Assembly (NCBI GenBank): GCA_963669455.1
Contig: OY770026.1
Location: 1,116,001 to 1,180,000, forward strand
Reading direction: 5' to 3'
Length of the DNA: 64,000 nt
DNA from: JAWKWH01 sp963669455
Lineage (GTDB): Bacteria; Pseudomonadota; Alphaproteobacteria; Rhizobiales; Rhizobiaceae
In this document: positions 23,279 through 33,165 of the stretch, piece after piece
Numbering within the stretch: position 1 is the first letter of the stretch
Layout of the letters: each line of letters opens with the position of its first letter
Position numbers and translations under genes: made by a program
Notes under the pieces: generated by a model
Databases searched by the model: none
What the model was told of the DNA's origin: nothing
The model's input: only the letters and a program-made list of their open reading frames with translations

Positions 23279-26200
23279 TTACTCCGCTGCCAGGCCGAGG
23301 CGCATGTTTTCCATCTCTTGCAACGCACGGCGATATTCGACCGGCATGATTTTTTTGAATTTCGGCCGGTAGTCGCTCCAGTTGTCCAGTATTTCCGCTG
23401 CTCTGTTGGAACCAGTGTGATGCAAGTGATTTGAGATCAGCTGATAGAGCCTCTCCTCATCATGACCGGTCATGTTATCGAGCACGTCGACGCGGCCCTT
23501 GTGGTAGAGATCACCGCCATGGTGATGGAGCTTTTCCAAAAGATCGTCTTCTTCGGGAACCGGTTCCAGTTCAACCATTGCCATGTTGCAGCGTTCGGCA
23601 AAATCGCCTGCTTCATCGAGCACATAGGCGATGCCGCCGGACATGCCGGCTGCGAAATTGCGGCCCGTCGGCCCGATGACGACAACCACACCGCCGGTCA
23701 TATATTCACAACCATGGTCGCCAACACCCTCGACAACGGCGACGGCTCCGGAATTTCTGACGGCGAAACGCTCTCCGGCTACTCCGGAGAAGTAACATTC
23801 GCCTTCAATTGCACCGTAAAGGACGGTGTTTCCGACGATGATCGATTGGGCAGCGACGACGCTTGAATTTTCCGGTGGCTTGATGATTATCCGCCCGCCG
23901 CAAAGCCCTTTGCCGACATAATCATTGCCGTCGCCTGCAAGGTTGAATGTGATCCCCCGGGCAAGGAATGCACCGAATGACTGGCCGGCTGTACCCGACA
24001 GGTCCACATTGATTGTTCCGTCGGCCAGACCCTTGTGGCCAAACTGTCTGGCGACTTCGCCTGACAGCATGGCACCGGCCGAGCGGTCCGTGTTCCCGAT
24101 CGCTGTTTCGATTGTCACCGGCTGGCGCGATTTAAGCGCTGGTTCCGCCTCGTCGATCAGCCTGCGATCAAGGATGTCGTTAATCGGGTGATCCTGGGTT
24201 TCGGTCCATCGTATTGCGTCTGGCGAACTTTCAGGCCGATAGAAAACACCGGTGAAATCCAGACCCTTGGCTTTCCAGTGATCGATCAGCGCTTGACGTT
24301 CAAGCAGGTCTGATTGCCCGATGATCTCGTCAAGACTGCGGTACCCCATTGCAGCGAGCAACTGGCGAACTTCCTCGGCCACGAAGAAGAAATAGTTGAT
24401 CACATGCTCCGGCGCGCCCTTGAAGCGCTTGCGCAAAACGGGGTCCTGTGTGGCAACGCCGACGGGGCAGGTATTCAAATGGCATTTACGCATCATGATG
24501 CAGCCGGCTGCAATCAGCGGCGCGGTTGAAAAGCCGAATTCATCGGCACCGAGCAGAGCGCCGATGATGACATCGCGGCCGGTGCGCAAACCGCCATCGA
24601 CTTGTAGAGCGATGCGGCTTCGAAGCCCGTTCAGCACAAGGGTCTGATGGGTTTCGGCAAGTCCCATTTCCCATGGGCTGCCGGCATGTTTGATCGAGGT
24701 TAGCGGCGAAGCGCCGGTGCCGCCGTCAAAGCCGGAAATGGTGATGTGATCGGCGCGCGCCTTGGCGACGCCGGCAGCGACGGTTCCAACACCGACTTCC
24801 GATACCAGCTTGACCGAGATATCGGCTGCGGCATTGACATTCTTCAGATCGAAAATGAGCTGCGCCAGATCTTCGATCGAGTAGATATCATGGTGTGGCG
24901 GCGGTGAAATCAACCCGACACCGGGCGTTGAGTGGCGAACCTTGGCGATGGTGGCATCGACTTTGTGGCCCGGTAGCTGGCCGCCTTCGCCAGGCTTGGC
25001 GCCCTGGGCAACCTTGATCTGGATCATGTCGGCATTGACCAGATATTCCGTCGTCACACCAAACCGGCCGGAGGCGACCTGCTTGATTGCCGAGCGCTCG
25101 GGATTGGACGATCCATCGAGCAAAGGGGCATAGCGGTCGGGCTCTTCGCCGCCTTCGCCGGTGTTTGATTTGCCACCAATCCGGTTCATGGCGACCGCAA
25201 GGGTCGTATGGGCTTCACGGCTGATCGAGCCGAAAGACATGGCGCCGGTTGAAAAACGTTTGACGATTTCAGATGCCGGTTCAACCTCGTCGAGTGCGAT
25301 CGGTTTACGATCCGTTTCGCCTGCCTGCTTGATGTGAAACAGACCGCGGATCGTGTGCGCGTTGGCCGCCTCGCTGTCGACCCTTGCAGCGAATTCCTTA
25401 TATGTCTTCCACGTGCCGGTTCGCACGGAATGTTGCAGCGACGCAACCGCATCCGGCGACCAGATATGGGATTCGCCGCGAACCCGGTACATGTATTCTC
25501 CGCCAACCTCGAGCGCGTTTTTCAACACCGGGTCGTCACTGAATGCCAGATGGTGACGCTGGAAGGTTTCTTCGGCAACCTCTTCAAGGCCGACGCCTTC
25601 GATGGTCGTAGCGGTGCCAAAGAAAAACTCGCTGACAAAATCCGTTTTCAACCCAACGGCGTCGAATATCTGCGCGCCGCAATAGGACTGATAGGTCGAG
25701 ATGCCCATTTTGGACATTACCTTCAAGATACCCTTGCCGATCGCCTTGATGTAGCGCTCAACGACTTCACCGGCGTCCACTTCCGGGGGGAATGCCTTGC
25801 GCGCGTGCATGTCCAAAAGCGTGTCGAAAGCGAGATATGGATTGATCGCCTCGGCGCCATAGCCTGCCAGGCAGGCAAAATGGTGTATTTCGCGCGGTTC
25901 GCCGGATTCGACCACAAGTCCCACCGCCGTGCGCATTCCCTTGCGGATCAAGTGATGGTGGACGGCCGCGGTTGCCAGCAATGCCGGAATGGCAATCCGG
26001 TCGGGACCGATCTGGCGATCCGACAGGATGATGATGTTATATCCACCGACGACGGCGGCTTCGGCACGCTCGCAAAGCCTGGTGACCGCTCCGGCCATCC
26101 CGCCGGACCCTTCAGCCGAAGAATAGGTGATGTCGATGGTCTTGGTGTCGAAACGATCCTCGGTGTGGCCAATCGAGCGTATCTTTTCCAGATCGGCATT

Positions 26201-27982
26201 GGTGAGGATCGGCTGGCGCACCTCAAGGCGTTTGCGTCTCGAATTGCCAACCAGATCGAAGATATTGGGCCGCGGTCCGATAAACGAGACCAGGCTCATC
26301 ACCAATTCCTCACGAATGGGGTCGATCGGCGGATTGGTGACCTGGGCGAAGTTCTGTTTAAAGTAGGTGTAAAGCAGCTTCGACTTGTCCGACATGGCCG
26401 AGATTGGTGTGTCGGTCCCCATGGAACCAAGCGATTCCTGGCCGGTCGTCGCCATCGGCGACATCAGCAGCTTGGTGTCTTCCTGGGTGTAGCCAAAGGC
26501 CTGTTGGCGATCGAGAAGGCTGACATCGCGGCGCAATGCACGCGGCTCGACCGATGCCAGATCTTCAAGAATGAGCTGGGTATTTTCCAGCCACGTCCGG
26601 TAGGGGTGTTTGGTGGAAATGTCTTGCTTGATTTCCTCGTCGGAAACGATCCGGCCTTCAGCCAGGTCGATCAGCAACATACGGCCAGGCTGTAGCCTCC
26701 ATTTGGTTTTGACCTTGGCCTCGTCAACCTTGATGACACCGGCCTCGGAGGCGGCAATCACCAGATCATCTTCCGTGACAAGATAGCGGGCCGGGCGCAG
26801 GCCGTTGCGGTCGAGCGTGGCGCCGATCTGGCGGCCGTCGGTGAAGACCACGGCGGCCGGTCCGTCCCATGGCTCCATCAGCGCGGCATGATATTCGTAA
26901 AATGCCTTGCGATTGTCGTCCATCAGCCGGTTTCCCGCCCAGGCTTCCGGAATCAGCATCATCATCGCATGGGCAAGCGAGTAGCCACCCTGCCAGAGAA
27001 ATTCGAGTGCGTTATCGAAACAGGCCGTATCGGACTGGCCCTCATAGGAAATCGGCCACAGCTTGGCGATGTCGTTGCCGAAAAGCTCCGAATCAACCGA
27101 TGCCTGACGGGCCGCCATCCAGTTGACGTTGCCGCGCAGCGTGTTGATTTCGCCATTATGGGCGACCATCCGGTAGGGGTGTGCGAGCTTCCAGGAGGGA
27201 AAGGTGTTGGTCGAAAAGCGCTGATGGACCAGTGCCAGCGCGCTTTCAAAACGCGGATCGGTGAGGTCTGAATAATATTTCTCGACCTGGTAGGCGAGGA
27301 ACATGCCTTTGTAGACAATGGTGCGCGCGGAAAGCGATACGATGTAGAAGCCATTGTCGCGGCCTTCGGTTTCTTGATGAACCCGGTTGGATATGGCCTT
27401 ACGCAGAATATAAAGCCGGCGTTCAAACACCTCGGCATCGTCCAGCGCTTCGCCGCGTCCAATGAACATCTGGCGGTGAACCGGTTCCGACGCAGCGATT
27501 TCAGGCGCCTTGGACAGGGATGAATTGTCGACCGGCACATTACGGAAGCCCAGAAGAACCAGGCCTTCCGCCACCACGACTTCGGTTATGATCTGTTCGA
27601 GGTGTTCGCGCAGGGCCTCATCGCGGGGCATGAAGATGTGGCCAACCGCATAATGGCCGGCTTTAGGCAGTTCAATCCCAAGCCCTGCCGCTTCTTCACG
27701 GAAAAGCCGGTCGGGTATCTGTGTCAGGATGCCCGCTCCGTCACCCATCAGCGGATCGGCGCCGACAGCACCGCGATGGGTGAGGTTTTTCAGCATCGCC
27801 AGACCATTTTCGATGATGCTGTGCGATTTGACGCCTTTCATATGGGCGACAAAGCCCACACCGCAGGCATCGTGCTCATTGGCCGGATTATAAAGTCCCT
27901 GGCTGGGCGGCAGGCCCGGCTTACGCGTATGGATATCGGCGTTGGCTGCCCCGTTTTTCGGGAACGGTGTCTTTGCATCCAT
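23279..27982 (-). CDS. gltB: Glutamate synthase (NADPH) large subunit
   Basis: 1567 residues, typical length. The protein has an N-terminal propeptide and glutamine amidotransferase domain whose catalytic Cys is Cys40 (EHDACGVGFVAH), exposed after processing; a central domain; an FMN-binding synthase domain (GFDGGTGASPLTSIKHAGSP, VDGGLRTGRDVIIGALLGAD) with the Fe-S ligands CIMMRKCHLNTCPVG; and a C-terminal GXGXG beta-helix domain (GAIEGECYFSGVAGERFAVR). It makes two glutamates from glutamine and 2-oxoglutarate with electrons from GltD. ATG 27982 has a strong ribosome binding site (AAGGAGG). First gene of a three-gene operon. Confidence 0.97.
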   Translation of the reverse strand: MDAKTPFPKNGAANADIHTRKPGLPPSQGLYNPANEHDACGVGFVAHMKGVKSHSIIENGLAMLKNLTHRGAVGADPLMGDGAGILTQIPDRLFREEAAGLGIELPKAGHYAVGHIFMPRDEALREHLEQIITEVVVAEGLVLLGFRNVPVDNSSLSKAPEIAASEPVHRQMFIGRGEALDDAEVFERRLYILRKAISNRVHQETEGRDNGFYIVSLSARTIVYKGMFLAYQVEKYYSDLTDPRFESALALVHQRFSTNTFPSWKLAHPYRMVAHNGEINTLRGNVNWMAARQASVDSELFGNDIAKLWPISYEGQSDTACFDNALEFLWQGGYSLAHAMMMLIPEAWAGNRLMDDNRKAFYEYHAALMEPWDGPAAVVFTDGRQIGATLDRNGLRPARYLVTEDDLVIAASEAGVIKVDEAKVKTKWRLQPGRMLLIDLAEGRIVSDEEIKQDISTKHPYRTWLENTQLILEDLASVEPRALRRDVSLLDRQQAFGYTQEDTKLLMSPMATTGQESLGSMGTDTPISAMSDKSKLLYTYFKQNFAQVTNPPIDPIREELVMSLVSFIGPRPNIFDLVGNSRRKRLEVRQPILTNADLEKIRSIGHTEDRFDTKTIDITYSSAEGSGGMAGAVTRLCERAEAAVVGGYNIIILSDRQIGPDRIAIPALLATAAVHHHLIRKGMRTAVGLVVESGEPREIHHFACLAGYGAEAINPYLAFDTLLDMHARKAFPPEVDAGEVVERYIKAIGKGILKVMSKMGISTYQSYCGAQIFDAVGLKTDFVSEFFFGTATTIEGVGLEEVAEETFQRHHLAFSDDPVLKNALEVGGEYMYRVRGESHIWSPDAVASLQHSVRTGTWKTYKEFAARVDSEAANAHTIRGLFHIKQAGETDRKPIALDEVEPASEIVKRFSTGAMSFGSISREAHTTLAVAMNRIGGKSNTGEGGEEPDRYAPLLDGSSNPERSAIKQVASGRFGVTTEYLVNADMIQIKVAQGAKPGEGGQLPGHKVDATIAKVRHSTPGVGLISPPPHHDIYSIEDLAQLIFDLKNVNAAADISVKLVSEVGVGTVAAGVAKARADHITISGFDGGTGASPLTSIKHAGSPWEMGLAETHQTLVLNGLRSRIALQVDGGLRTGRDVIIGALLGADEFGFSTAPLIAAGCIMMRKCHLNTCPVGVATQDPVLRKRFKGAPEHVINYFFFVAEEVRQLLAAMGYRSLDEIIGQSDLLERQALIDHWKAKGLDFTGVFYRPESSPDAIRWTETQDHPINDILDRRLIDEAEPALKSRQPVTIETAIGNTDRSAGAMLSGEVARQFGHKGLADGTINVDLSGTAGQSFGAFLARGITFNLAGDGNDYVGKGLCGGRIIIKPPENSSVVAAQSIIVGNTVLYGAIEGECYFSGVAGERFAVRNSGAVAVVEGVGDHGCEYMTGGVVVVIGPTGRNFAAGMSGGIAYVLDEAGDFAERCNMAMVELEPVPEEDDLLEKLHHHGGDLYHKGRVDVLDNMTGHDEERLYQLISNHLHHTGSNRAAEILDNWSDYRPKFKKIMPVEYRRALQEMENMRLGLAAE

Positions 27983-28520
27983 CGCTCACAACCTCCTTTT
28001 TCAGCCCCGTCTTGGAGCGTCACCACCGCGCGGGAAGCGCCACACCCGGCCGCCATCTTCCCGTGCCCCGTGGCACAAATTTCGAAATGCCCCTTAGCAC
28101 GGCTTGTGCGTTGGGCAGACCTGTCATGTCCCTTAGCGTTGCCTTTACGGCCCGCTTGCCGCGTGTGGCGGCGCTTTTTCGTGCGCCAGTTATCACACTA
28201 CGGTTTTGAGAACCAGCCGCGATGCTGTCACAACCGGATTTATGACAGCAATACTGTCCTAAATCTTATGCCATATTTGTCACAGCTGCACAAGACCGGG
28301 CAATGGGAAATTCAAGCGCTTTGAAAAATTATATTACAAGTTTTCGCGTTGAATTGAAATTATTAGTCGCAAACGGCTGACAGCGATGGAGAATTAGTCA
28401 ATTCGACTGCCGTAAAACCCCTGCTGGCGGGATTTGGTGTGTTGAAAATTTTGTACCGTCTTGCGAAACGCTGACGAATTCTGGATGAATGCCCGTCTAT
28501 GGTGGCATGCAGGAGCAATC
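27983..28520. other. Intergenic region, 538 bases, upstream of gltB
   Basis: It separates divergent gltB and the aldolase-like gene and must hold both promoters. The half near gltB is G+C-rich, the half near the aldolase gene A+T-rich. Short open frames exist on both strands but none has a ribosome binding site or coding character. I see no recognisable riboswitch, RNA gene or clean operator. Confidence 0.5.
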
Positions 28521-29570
28521 ATGAACTTCCAATCCGACAATTGTGCCGGTGCACATGCAAAAATCTGCGAAAGCATGGCCGCGAATGCGGGCGGATTTGC
28601 AGCATCCTATGGTACGAGTGACCTCGACAGGCGTGTTAGGGAAAAATTTTGTGAATTGTTCGGGCGCGAGGTTGCTGTGTTCTTTGTGGGAACGGGTACG
28701 GCGGCCAATTCGCTGGCGATGACGGCGGTCAACAGGCCAGGTGGGGCTGTGTTCTGCCATCCGCAAGCGCATCTTGCCGAAGATGAATGTGGTGCGCCTG
28801 AATATTTTACCGGCGGTGCCAGGCTTTGCGGTGTTGACGGGCCGCTCGGCCGTATGGACATCAATAAATTGCAGCCGGCAATCGATGGCTATCCGGCTGA
28901 TTTTGTCCATATGGGGCAGCCGATGGCGGTGTCGATCACCCAGTCGACCGAGATTGGTACGCTCTATTCGCTGGATCAGATCGATGCGATATCGGCGATC
29001 TGCCGGAAAAACGGCATTCCATTGCATATGGATGGTGCGCGCTTTGCCAACGCGCTGGTTTCACTCAATGTTTCAGCGTCTGAGATGGTGACTGAGCGGG
29101 GTGTCGATATCGTTTCTTTCGGCGGTACCAAAAACGGTTGCTGGTGCGCCGAGGCGCTGATCTTTTTGGACACCGATCTTGCAGGTGATGTTCCGTTTCT
29201 GCACAAGCGGGCCGCACAGCTTATCTCCAAGAGCCGCTTTGTTGCGGCACAATTTGACGCCTATTTTGAAAACGGGCTCTGGCTGGATCTCGCCCGGCAC
29301 GCCAATTCGATGGCGGCAAGACTGGCGCTTGGCTTAAAGGCTGCAGACAATTGCCGTCTGGCCTGGGAGCCGGAGGCAAATGAGGTGTTTGCGATCATCG
29401 GCAGGCAAACAATCGAAACGCTGGAAAAAGCGGGCGGAAAATTCCATGAATGGCCGTTGCCAACCGCCTTTGCCGGCGAGGTCGGTGAGGATGAGGCACT
29501 GTGCCGGCTGGTCACCAGCTTTGCCACCACCAAGGAAGACGTGGATCGGTTTTGCCAGATCGCGCTCTAG
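28521..29570 (+). CDS. Low-specificity L-threonine aldolase-like PLP enzyme
   Basis: 349 residues from ATG 28521, fixed by AGGAG at 28511-28515. A beta-eliminating-lyase-family, fold-type I PLP enzyme: FFVGTGTAANSLAMTAVNRP (phosphate and ring contacts), HPQAHLAEDECGAPEYFTGG, PLHMDGARFANALVSLNV (the aspartate that contacts the PLP nitrogen) and SFGGTKNGCWCAEAL with the likely PLP-bound lysine. It probably cleaves L-threonine or L-allo-threonine to glycine and acetaldehyde. It is cytoplasmic and monocistronic. The stop TAG lies within GCTCTAG, the motif also found at repeat edges. Confidence 0.88.
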   Translation: MNFQSDNCAGAHAKICESMAANAGGFAASYGTSDLDRRVREKFCELFGREVAVFFVGTGTAANSLAMTAVNRPGGAVFCHPQAHLAEDECGAPEYFTGGARLCGVDGPLGRMDINKLQPAIDGYPADFVHMGQPMAVSITQSTEIGTLYSLDQIDAISAICRKNGIPLHMDGARFANALVSLNVSASEMVTERGVDIVSFGGTKNGCWCAEALIFLDTDLAGDVPFLHKRAAQLISKSRFVAAQFDAYFENGLWLDLARHANSMAARLALGLKAADNCRLAWEPEANEVFAIIGRQTIETLEKAGGKFHEWPLPTAFAGEVGEDEALCRLVTSFATTKEDVDRFCQIAL

Positions 29571-29594
29571 GTCAGACCAATTCCCGGCTGCTGC

Positions 29595-31427
29595 TCAGGT
29601 GGCGCTGTCCATCGATTCCAGCTCGTCAATAAGGCCCTCGATCACCAGGAGCCCTTTTTGCCAGAATGCCGGGTCGGATGCGTCAAGCCCGAATGGGGCC
29701 AGCAATTCGGAGTGATGCTTGGTTCCGCCGGCTCTTAACATGTCGAAATATTTTTCCTGAAACCCTGTTTCGGCATCCTGATAGACGGCAAACAGCGAAT
29801 TCACCAGGCAATCGCCAAAGGCATAGGCATAGACATAGAACGGCGAGTGGATGAAGTGGGGGATGTAGGCCCAGAATGTCTCATAACCATCGCCAAGTCG
29901 GATGGCCGGGCCAAGGCTTTCGGCCTGGATCTGCAACCAGATTTTGCCCAGTTGCTCCGATGTCAGTTCGCCTTTTTTGCGCTCGGTATGGACGGCGCGC
30001 TCAAACTCGTAAAACGCAATCTGGCGGACGACCGTATTGATCATGTCCTCGACCTTCTGCGCCAGCATAGCCTTGCGTTCGCGTTTGTCGCTGATGGCGT
30101 TCAGCAGGGAGCGGAATGTCAGCATTTCGCCGAAAACCGATGCGGTTTCGGCAAGCGTCAGCGGTGTCGAGGCCATCAGGGCACCCTGGCCGCCGGCTAG
30201 CACTTGATGAACACCGTGGCCAAGCTCGTGGGCGAGCGTCATCACGTCACGCGGCTTTCCCATGTAGTTCAACAGGACATAAGGGTGAACTGACGGCACG
30301 GTCGGGTGAGCAAAGGCACCGGGCGATTTGCCGGGTCTGGTCGGTGCATCGATCCAGCCCTTTTCAAAGAAGCTGTCTGCAATCTCTGCCATCTCAGGGG
30401 CAAAGCCATGATAGGCTGACAGGACGGTCTGGCGCGCTTCGGCCCACGGAATGATCGCTTGTGGCGTCTCCGGCAGGGGAGCGTTGCGATCCCAGTGGTT
30501 CATCTGCTCCATCCCGAGCCATTTGGCTTTCATGGCATAATAGCGGTGCGACAGACGCGGCCACGCCTCGCGAACGGAACTGGCAAGCGCATCGACAACC
30601 TCGCGCTCGACCCGGTTGGCGAGGTGACGTGAATCGGCAATATCCTCAAAGCCCCGCCAGCGATCGGAGATTTCCTTGTCCTTGGAAAGCGTGTTGGTGA
30701 TCAGGGTGAAGGTTCGAAGATTGTCGCGAAATGTCTTTGCAAGCGCCTCGGAGGCTTTGCGCCTTTTATCCGGGTCGGCATCCTGCAGCCGGTTCAGTGT
30801 CGGCTCCAGCGGCATTTCCTCGCCATCGACGTCAAAACGCAAAGCGGTCATCGTTTCGTCGAATAACCGGTTCCAGGCGCCGCGGCCGGTGACCGATTTT
30901 TCGTGAAACAACTGTTCTACGCGATCTTCCAGCTGGAAGGGCTTGTCCTTGCGCAAATCCTCAACCCACGGGCGATAGCGGGCAAGAAGTGGATCGGCGT
31001 CCAATGCTGCGGCGATGGTGTCGTCGCCGATCTTGTTTAATTCCAGCGCAAAAAACAGCAAATGCGCGCTGGCATCGGTCATGCGCTCCTGCATGTCGCC
31101 ATAAAACTTGGCGCGAACCGGGTCTGACGTGTCGCTGGCATAAACAAGGCTGGCATAGGAGGCGATGCGGCCGATGAGCTCTTCCAGCTCTTCGTAGGCG
31201 CTGATGGCGACACCAAGCTCGCCTGCCGCTTTCTTTGCTGCCTCGTTGGCCAGTGAGCCTTTCCAGCGGCTCTCAAAATCAACGGCCGCCTGGGCTGCTC
31301 TGTCCATATCGGCTTTAATTTCAGCGGAATCGATGGCCGGATAAAGGTCGGCGAGGTTCCATTCGGGCAATCCGTCAAGGCCGGTTGAGCTTGCCTCTCC
31401 AGCCTGTTCTGATTGATTTACCGGCAT
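29595..31427 (-). CDS. pepF: M3-family oligoendopeptidase PepF
   Basis: About 610 residues from ATG 31427 (GTG 31442 would add five). Zinc oligopeptidase of the thimet/PepF family: HExxH in MTLAHELGHGVHQVLAGGQG, and the downstream Glu in TLAETASVFGEMLT. It is mainly helical, with no signal peptide, so it degrades peptides in the cytoplasm. It lies convergent to the aldolase-like gene and divergent from the sigma-54 regulator. Length and motif spacing are normal for the family. Confidence 0.93.
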   Translation of the reverse strand: MPVNQSEQAGEASSTGLDGLPEWNLADLYPAIDSAEIKADMDRAAQAAVDFESRWKGSLANEAAKKAAGELGVAISAYEELEELIGRIASYASLVYASDTSDPVRAKFYGDMQERMTDASAHLLFFALELNKIGDDTIAAALDADPLLARYRPWVEDLRKDKPFQLEDRVEQLFHEKSVTGRGAWNRLFDETMTALRFDVDGEEMPLEPTLNRLQDADPDKRRKASEALAKTFRDNLRTFTLITNTLSKDKEISDRWRGFEDIADSRHLANRVEREVVDALASSVREAWPRLSHRYYAMKAKWLGMEQMNHWDRNAPLPETPQAIIPWAEARQTVLSAYHGFAPEMAEIADSFFEKGWIDAPTRPGKSPGAFAHPTVPSVHPYVLLNYMGKPRDVMTLAHELGHGVHQVLAGGQGALMASTPLTLAETASVFGEMLTFRSLLNAISDKRERKAMLAQKVEDMINTVVRQIAFYEFERAVHTERKKGELTSEQLGKIWLQIQAESLGPAIRLGDGYETFWAYIPHFIHSPFYVYAYAFGDCLVNSLFAVYQDAETGFQEKYFDMLRAGGTKHHSELLAPFGLDASDPAFWQKGLLVIEGLIDELESMDSAT

Positions 31428-31620
31428 GTCCAAGAAGGTCACCTTGATCTTTTGGTTCCGGCAAATAACTGCCGAAATTGTTTCAGCGCTAAAATAACCG
31501 GTTCATTGTTTGTTTACCGGTTTTCTTGAGCCGCTTTTTAGATGTCTGTGCCAAGATGATCCAGATGGAAAGCAACAAAAGCCTCTGCGCTTAACAAACG
31601 ATTTAGCGAATATTGAAAAT

Positions 31621-33165
31621 ATGACACAGTTGGTACTCATCGCCGAAGACGATCCGGTCCAAAGTCGGCTACTCGCATCCGCCATTGAAAAAGCCGGATA
31701 TTCCCCGGTGCTGGCCGAATGCGGCGAGGCGGCGCTGACTGCGGTCGACGGTGCGGCGGGCGGAAACATTGTCGCGATCGTCCTTGATCTTGGCTTGCCT
31801 GACATCGACGGCTTGACGGTGATGAAGAAGCTGAACGAGCGCGGGGTGAGCATTCCCGTCATCGTGCAGACGGCGCAGGGGTCCATAGAAACGGTTATTT
31901 CGGCAATGCGCGCAGGCGCGTTTGACTACGTTGTCAAACCGGTGTCGCCGGACCGGCTGAAAGCGGCGATTGCCGATGCGCTGAAAGTCGGGAAGGCGGA
32001 AACCGAAACCAGAAAGCAGAACAAAAAACCTGCCGCTAAACTCACCTTCGACGATATTGTGTGTTCGAGTTCGGCGATGGAGCGGGTGCTTTCGCTTGGC
32101 AGCAAGGCGGCTGCGTCCAACATCCCGGTTCTGATCGAAGGTGAATCGGGTGTCGGCAAGGAATTGATTGCCCGCGCGATCCAGGGAAGCGGCGAGCGGG
32201 CGGCCAATCCGTTTGTGACGGTCAATTGCGGTGCTATTCCGCAAAACCTGGTTGAAAGCATTCTTTTCGGGCACGAAAAAGGCGCGTTTACCGGTGCGAC
32301 GGAAAAGCATTCCGGCAAGTTCTTGGAAGCTGACAGCGGGACGCTGTTTCTCGACGAGATCGGTGATTTGCCGCTTGATGTTCAGGTTAAACTGCTCAGG
32401 GCCATTCAGGAGGGCGAAGTCGACCCGGTTGGCGCGCGAAAATCGCGCAAAGTCGATATTCGCCTCATATCGGCGACCCACCGCGATCTGATCCAGCGGG
32501 TTACCGACGGAGAGTTTCGTGAAGATCTGTTCTACCGGCTCAACGTGTTTCCGATAACCGTGCCGCCGCTTCGCAATCGCCGGGACGATATTCCGGGCCT
32601 GATCAAGCATTTCATCGCAGAGAAAGGCGACGGGGAAGCTGGTGCCGGTATCACCGGAATAACCGGTGAAGCGGTAAACATTCTGCGGGCCTATGACTGG
32701 CCCGGCAATATCCGCCAGTTGGAAAATGCTGTTCTGCGCGCGGTGGTGCTGTGCGACGGCGAGACGCTGGGCGTCGATGAGTTCCCGCAAATCAGGGCTC
32801 AGGTCGAAGGACTTGATCTTTCGGTTCACGCGGCGAAGGTTGCTGATGACGCCAAACCCAGCGCCCCCAGAGCGGATGCCCTTGAAACGGTGCCAGAGGC
32901 GATCACCTTCGATGATGACGACGATGCAGCACGGGCAGAGGGCGCTGACGAGGCAAACGCGGTCAGCATCTTGGACGCAAGCGGCGATATCCGCCCGCTG
33001 ACCGATGTGGAATATGACATGATCTGTTTTGCCATCGACCACTATGCCGGTCAGATGAGCGAAGTTGCCAGAAAGCTCGGCATCGGACGATCCACACTTT
33101 ACCGCAAGCTCAAGGATTACGGTATCGACCCGGACGACCGGCGCGGCGAAAAAATAGCGTCTTAG
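31621..33165 (+). CDS. Sigma-54-dependent response regulator (NtrC family)
   Basis: 514 residues from ATG 31621; a 37-codon longer frame upstream lacks support. Receiver domain 1-120 with D10-D11 and phosphoacceptor Asp56 (VLDLGLPDIDG); AAA+ domain with Walker A GESGVGKE (residue 174 on), sigma-54 contact loop GAFTGA (221-226), and Walker B GTLFLDEIGD; C-terminal Fis-type helix-turn-helix (MSEVARKLGIGRSTLYRKLK). Between AAA+ and the DNA-binding domain is a ~75-residue linker with an acidic stretch (ITFDDDDDAARAEGADEAN). It activates sigma-54 promoters when phosphorylated; no partner kinase gene is nearby, so its signal is unknown. Its stop overlaps hemH by 4 bases. Confidence 0.9.
   Translation: MTQLVLIAEDDPVQSRLLASAIEKAGYSPVLAECGEAALTAVDGAAGGNIVAIVLDLGLPDIDGLTVMKKLNERGVSIPVIVQTAQGSIETVISAMRAGAFDYVVKPVSPDRLKAAIADALKVGKAETETRKQNKKPAAKLTFDDIVCSSSAMERVLSLGSKAAASNIPVLIEGESGVGKELIARAIQGSGERAANPFVTVNCGAIPQNLVESILFGHEKGAFTGATEKHSGKFLEADSGTLFLDEIGDLPLDVQVKLLRAIQEGEVDPVGARKSRKVDIRLISATHRDLIQRVTDGEFREDLFYRLNVFPITVPPLRNRRDDIPGLIKHFIAEKGDGEAGAGITGITGEAVNILRAYDWPGNIRQLENAVLRAVVLCDGETLGVDEFPQIRAQVEGLDLSVHAAKVADDAKPSAPRADALETVPEAITFDDDDDAARAEGADEANAVSILDASGDIRPLTDVEYDMICFAIDHYAGQMSEVARKLGIGRSTLYRKLKDYGIDPDDRRGEKIAS

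Noticed and set aside
25334..26695. 453-codon open frame on the plus strand inside gltB
   Set aside because: It is antisense to the conserved gltB coding sequence, has no ribosome binding site and no family character; it arises from G+C-rich codon bias.
27602..28324. 240-codon plus-strand frame running from gltB antisense into the intergenic region
   Set aside because: No ribosome binding site and most of it is antisense to gltB; the tail in the intergenic region shows no coding character.
31669..33042. 457-codon minus-strand frame inside the sigma-54 regulator
   Set aside because: Fully antisense to a well-supported NtrC-family protein; composition is rich in His, Arg and Asn without any domain.
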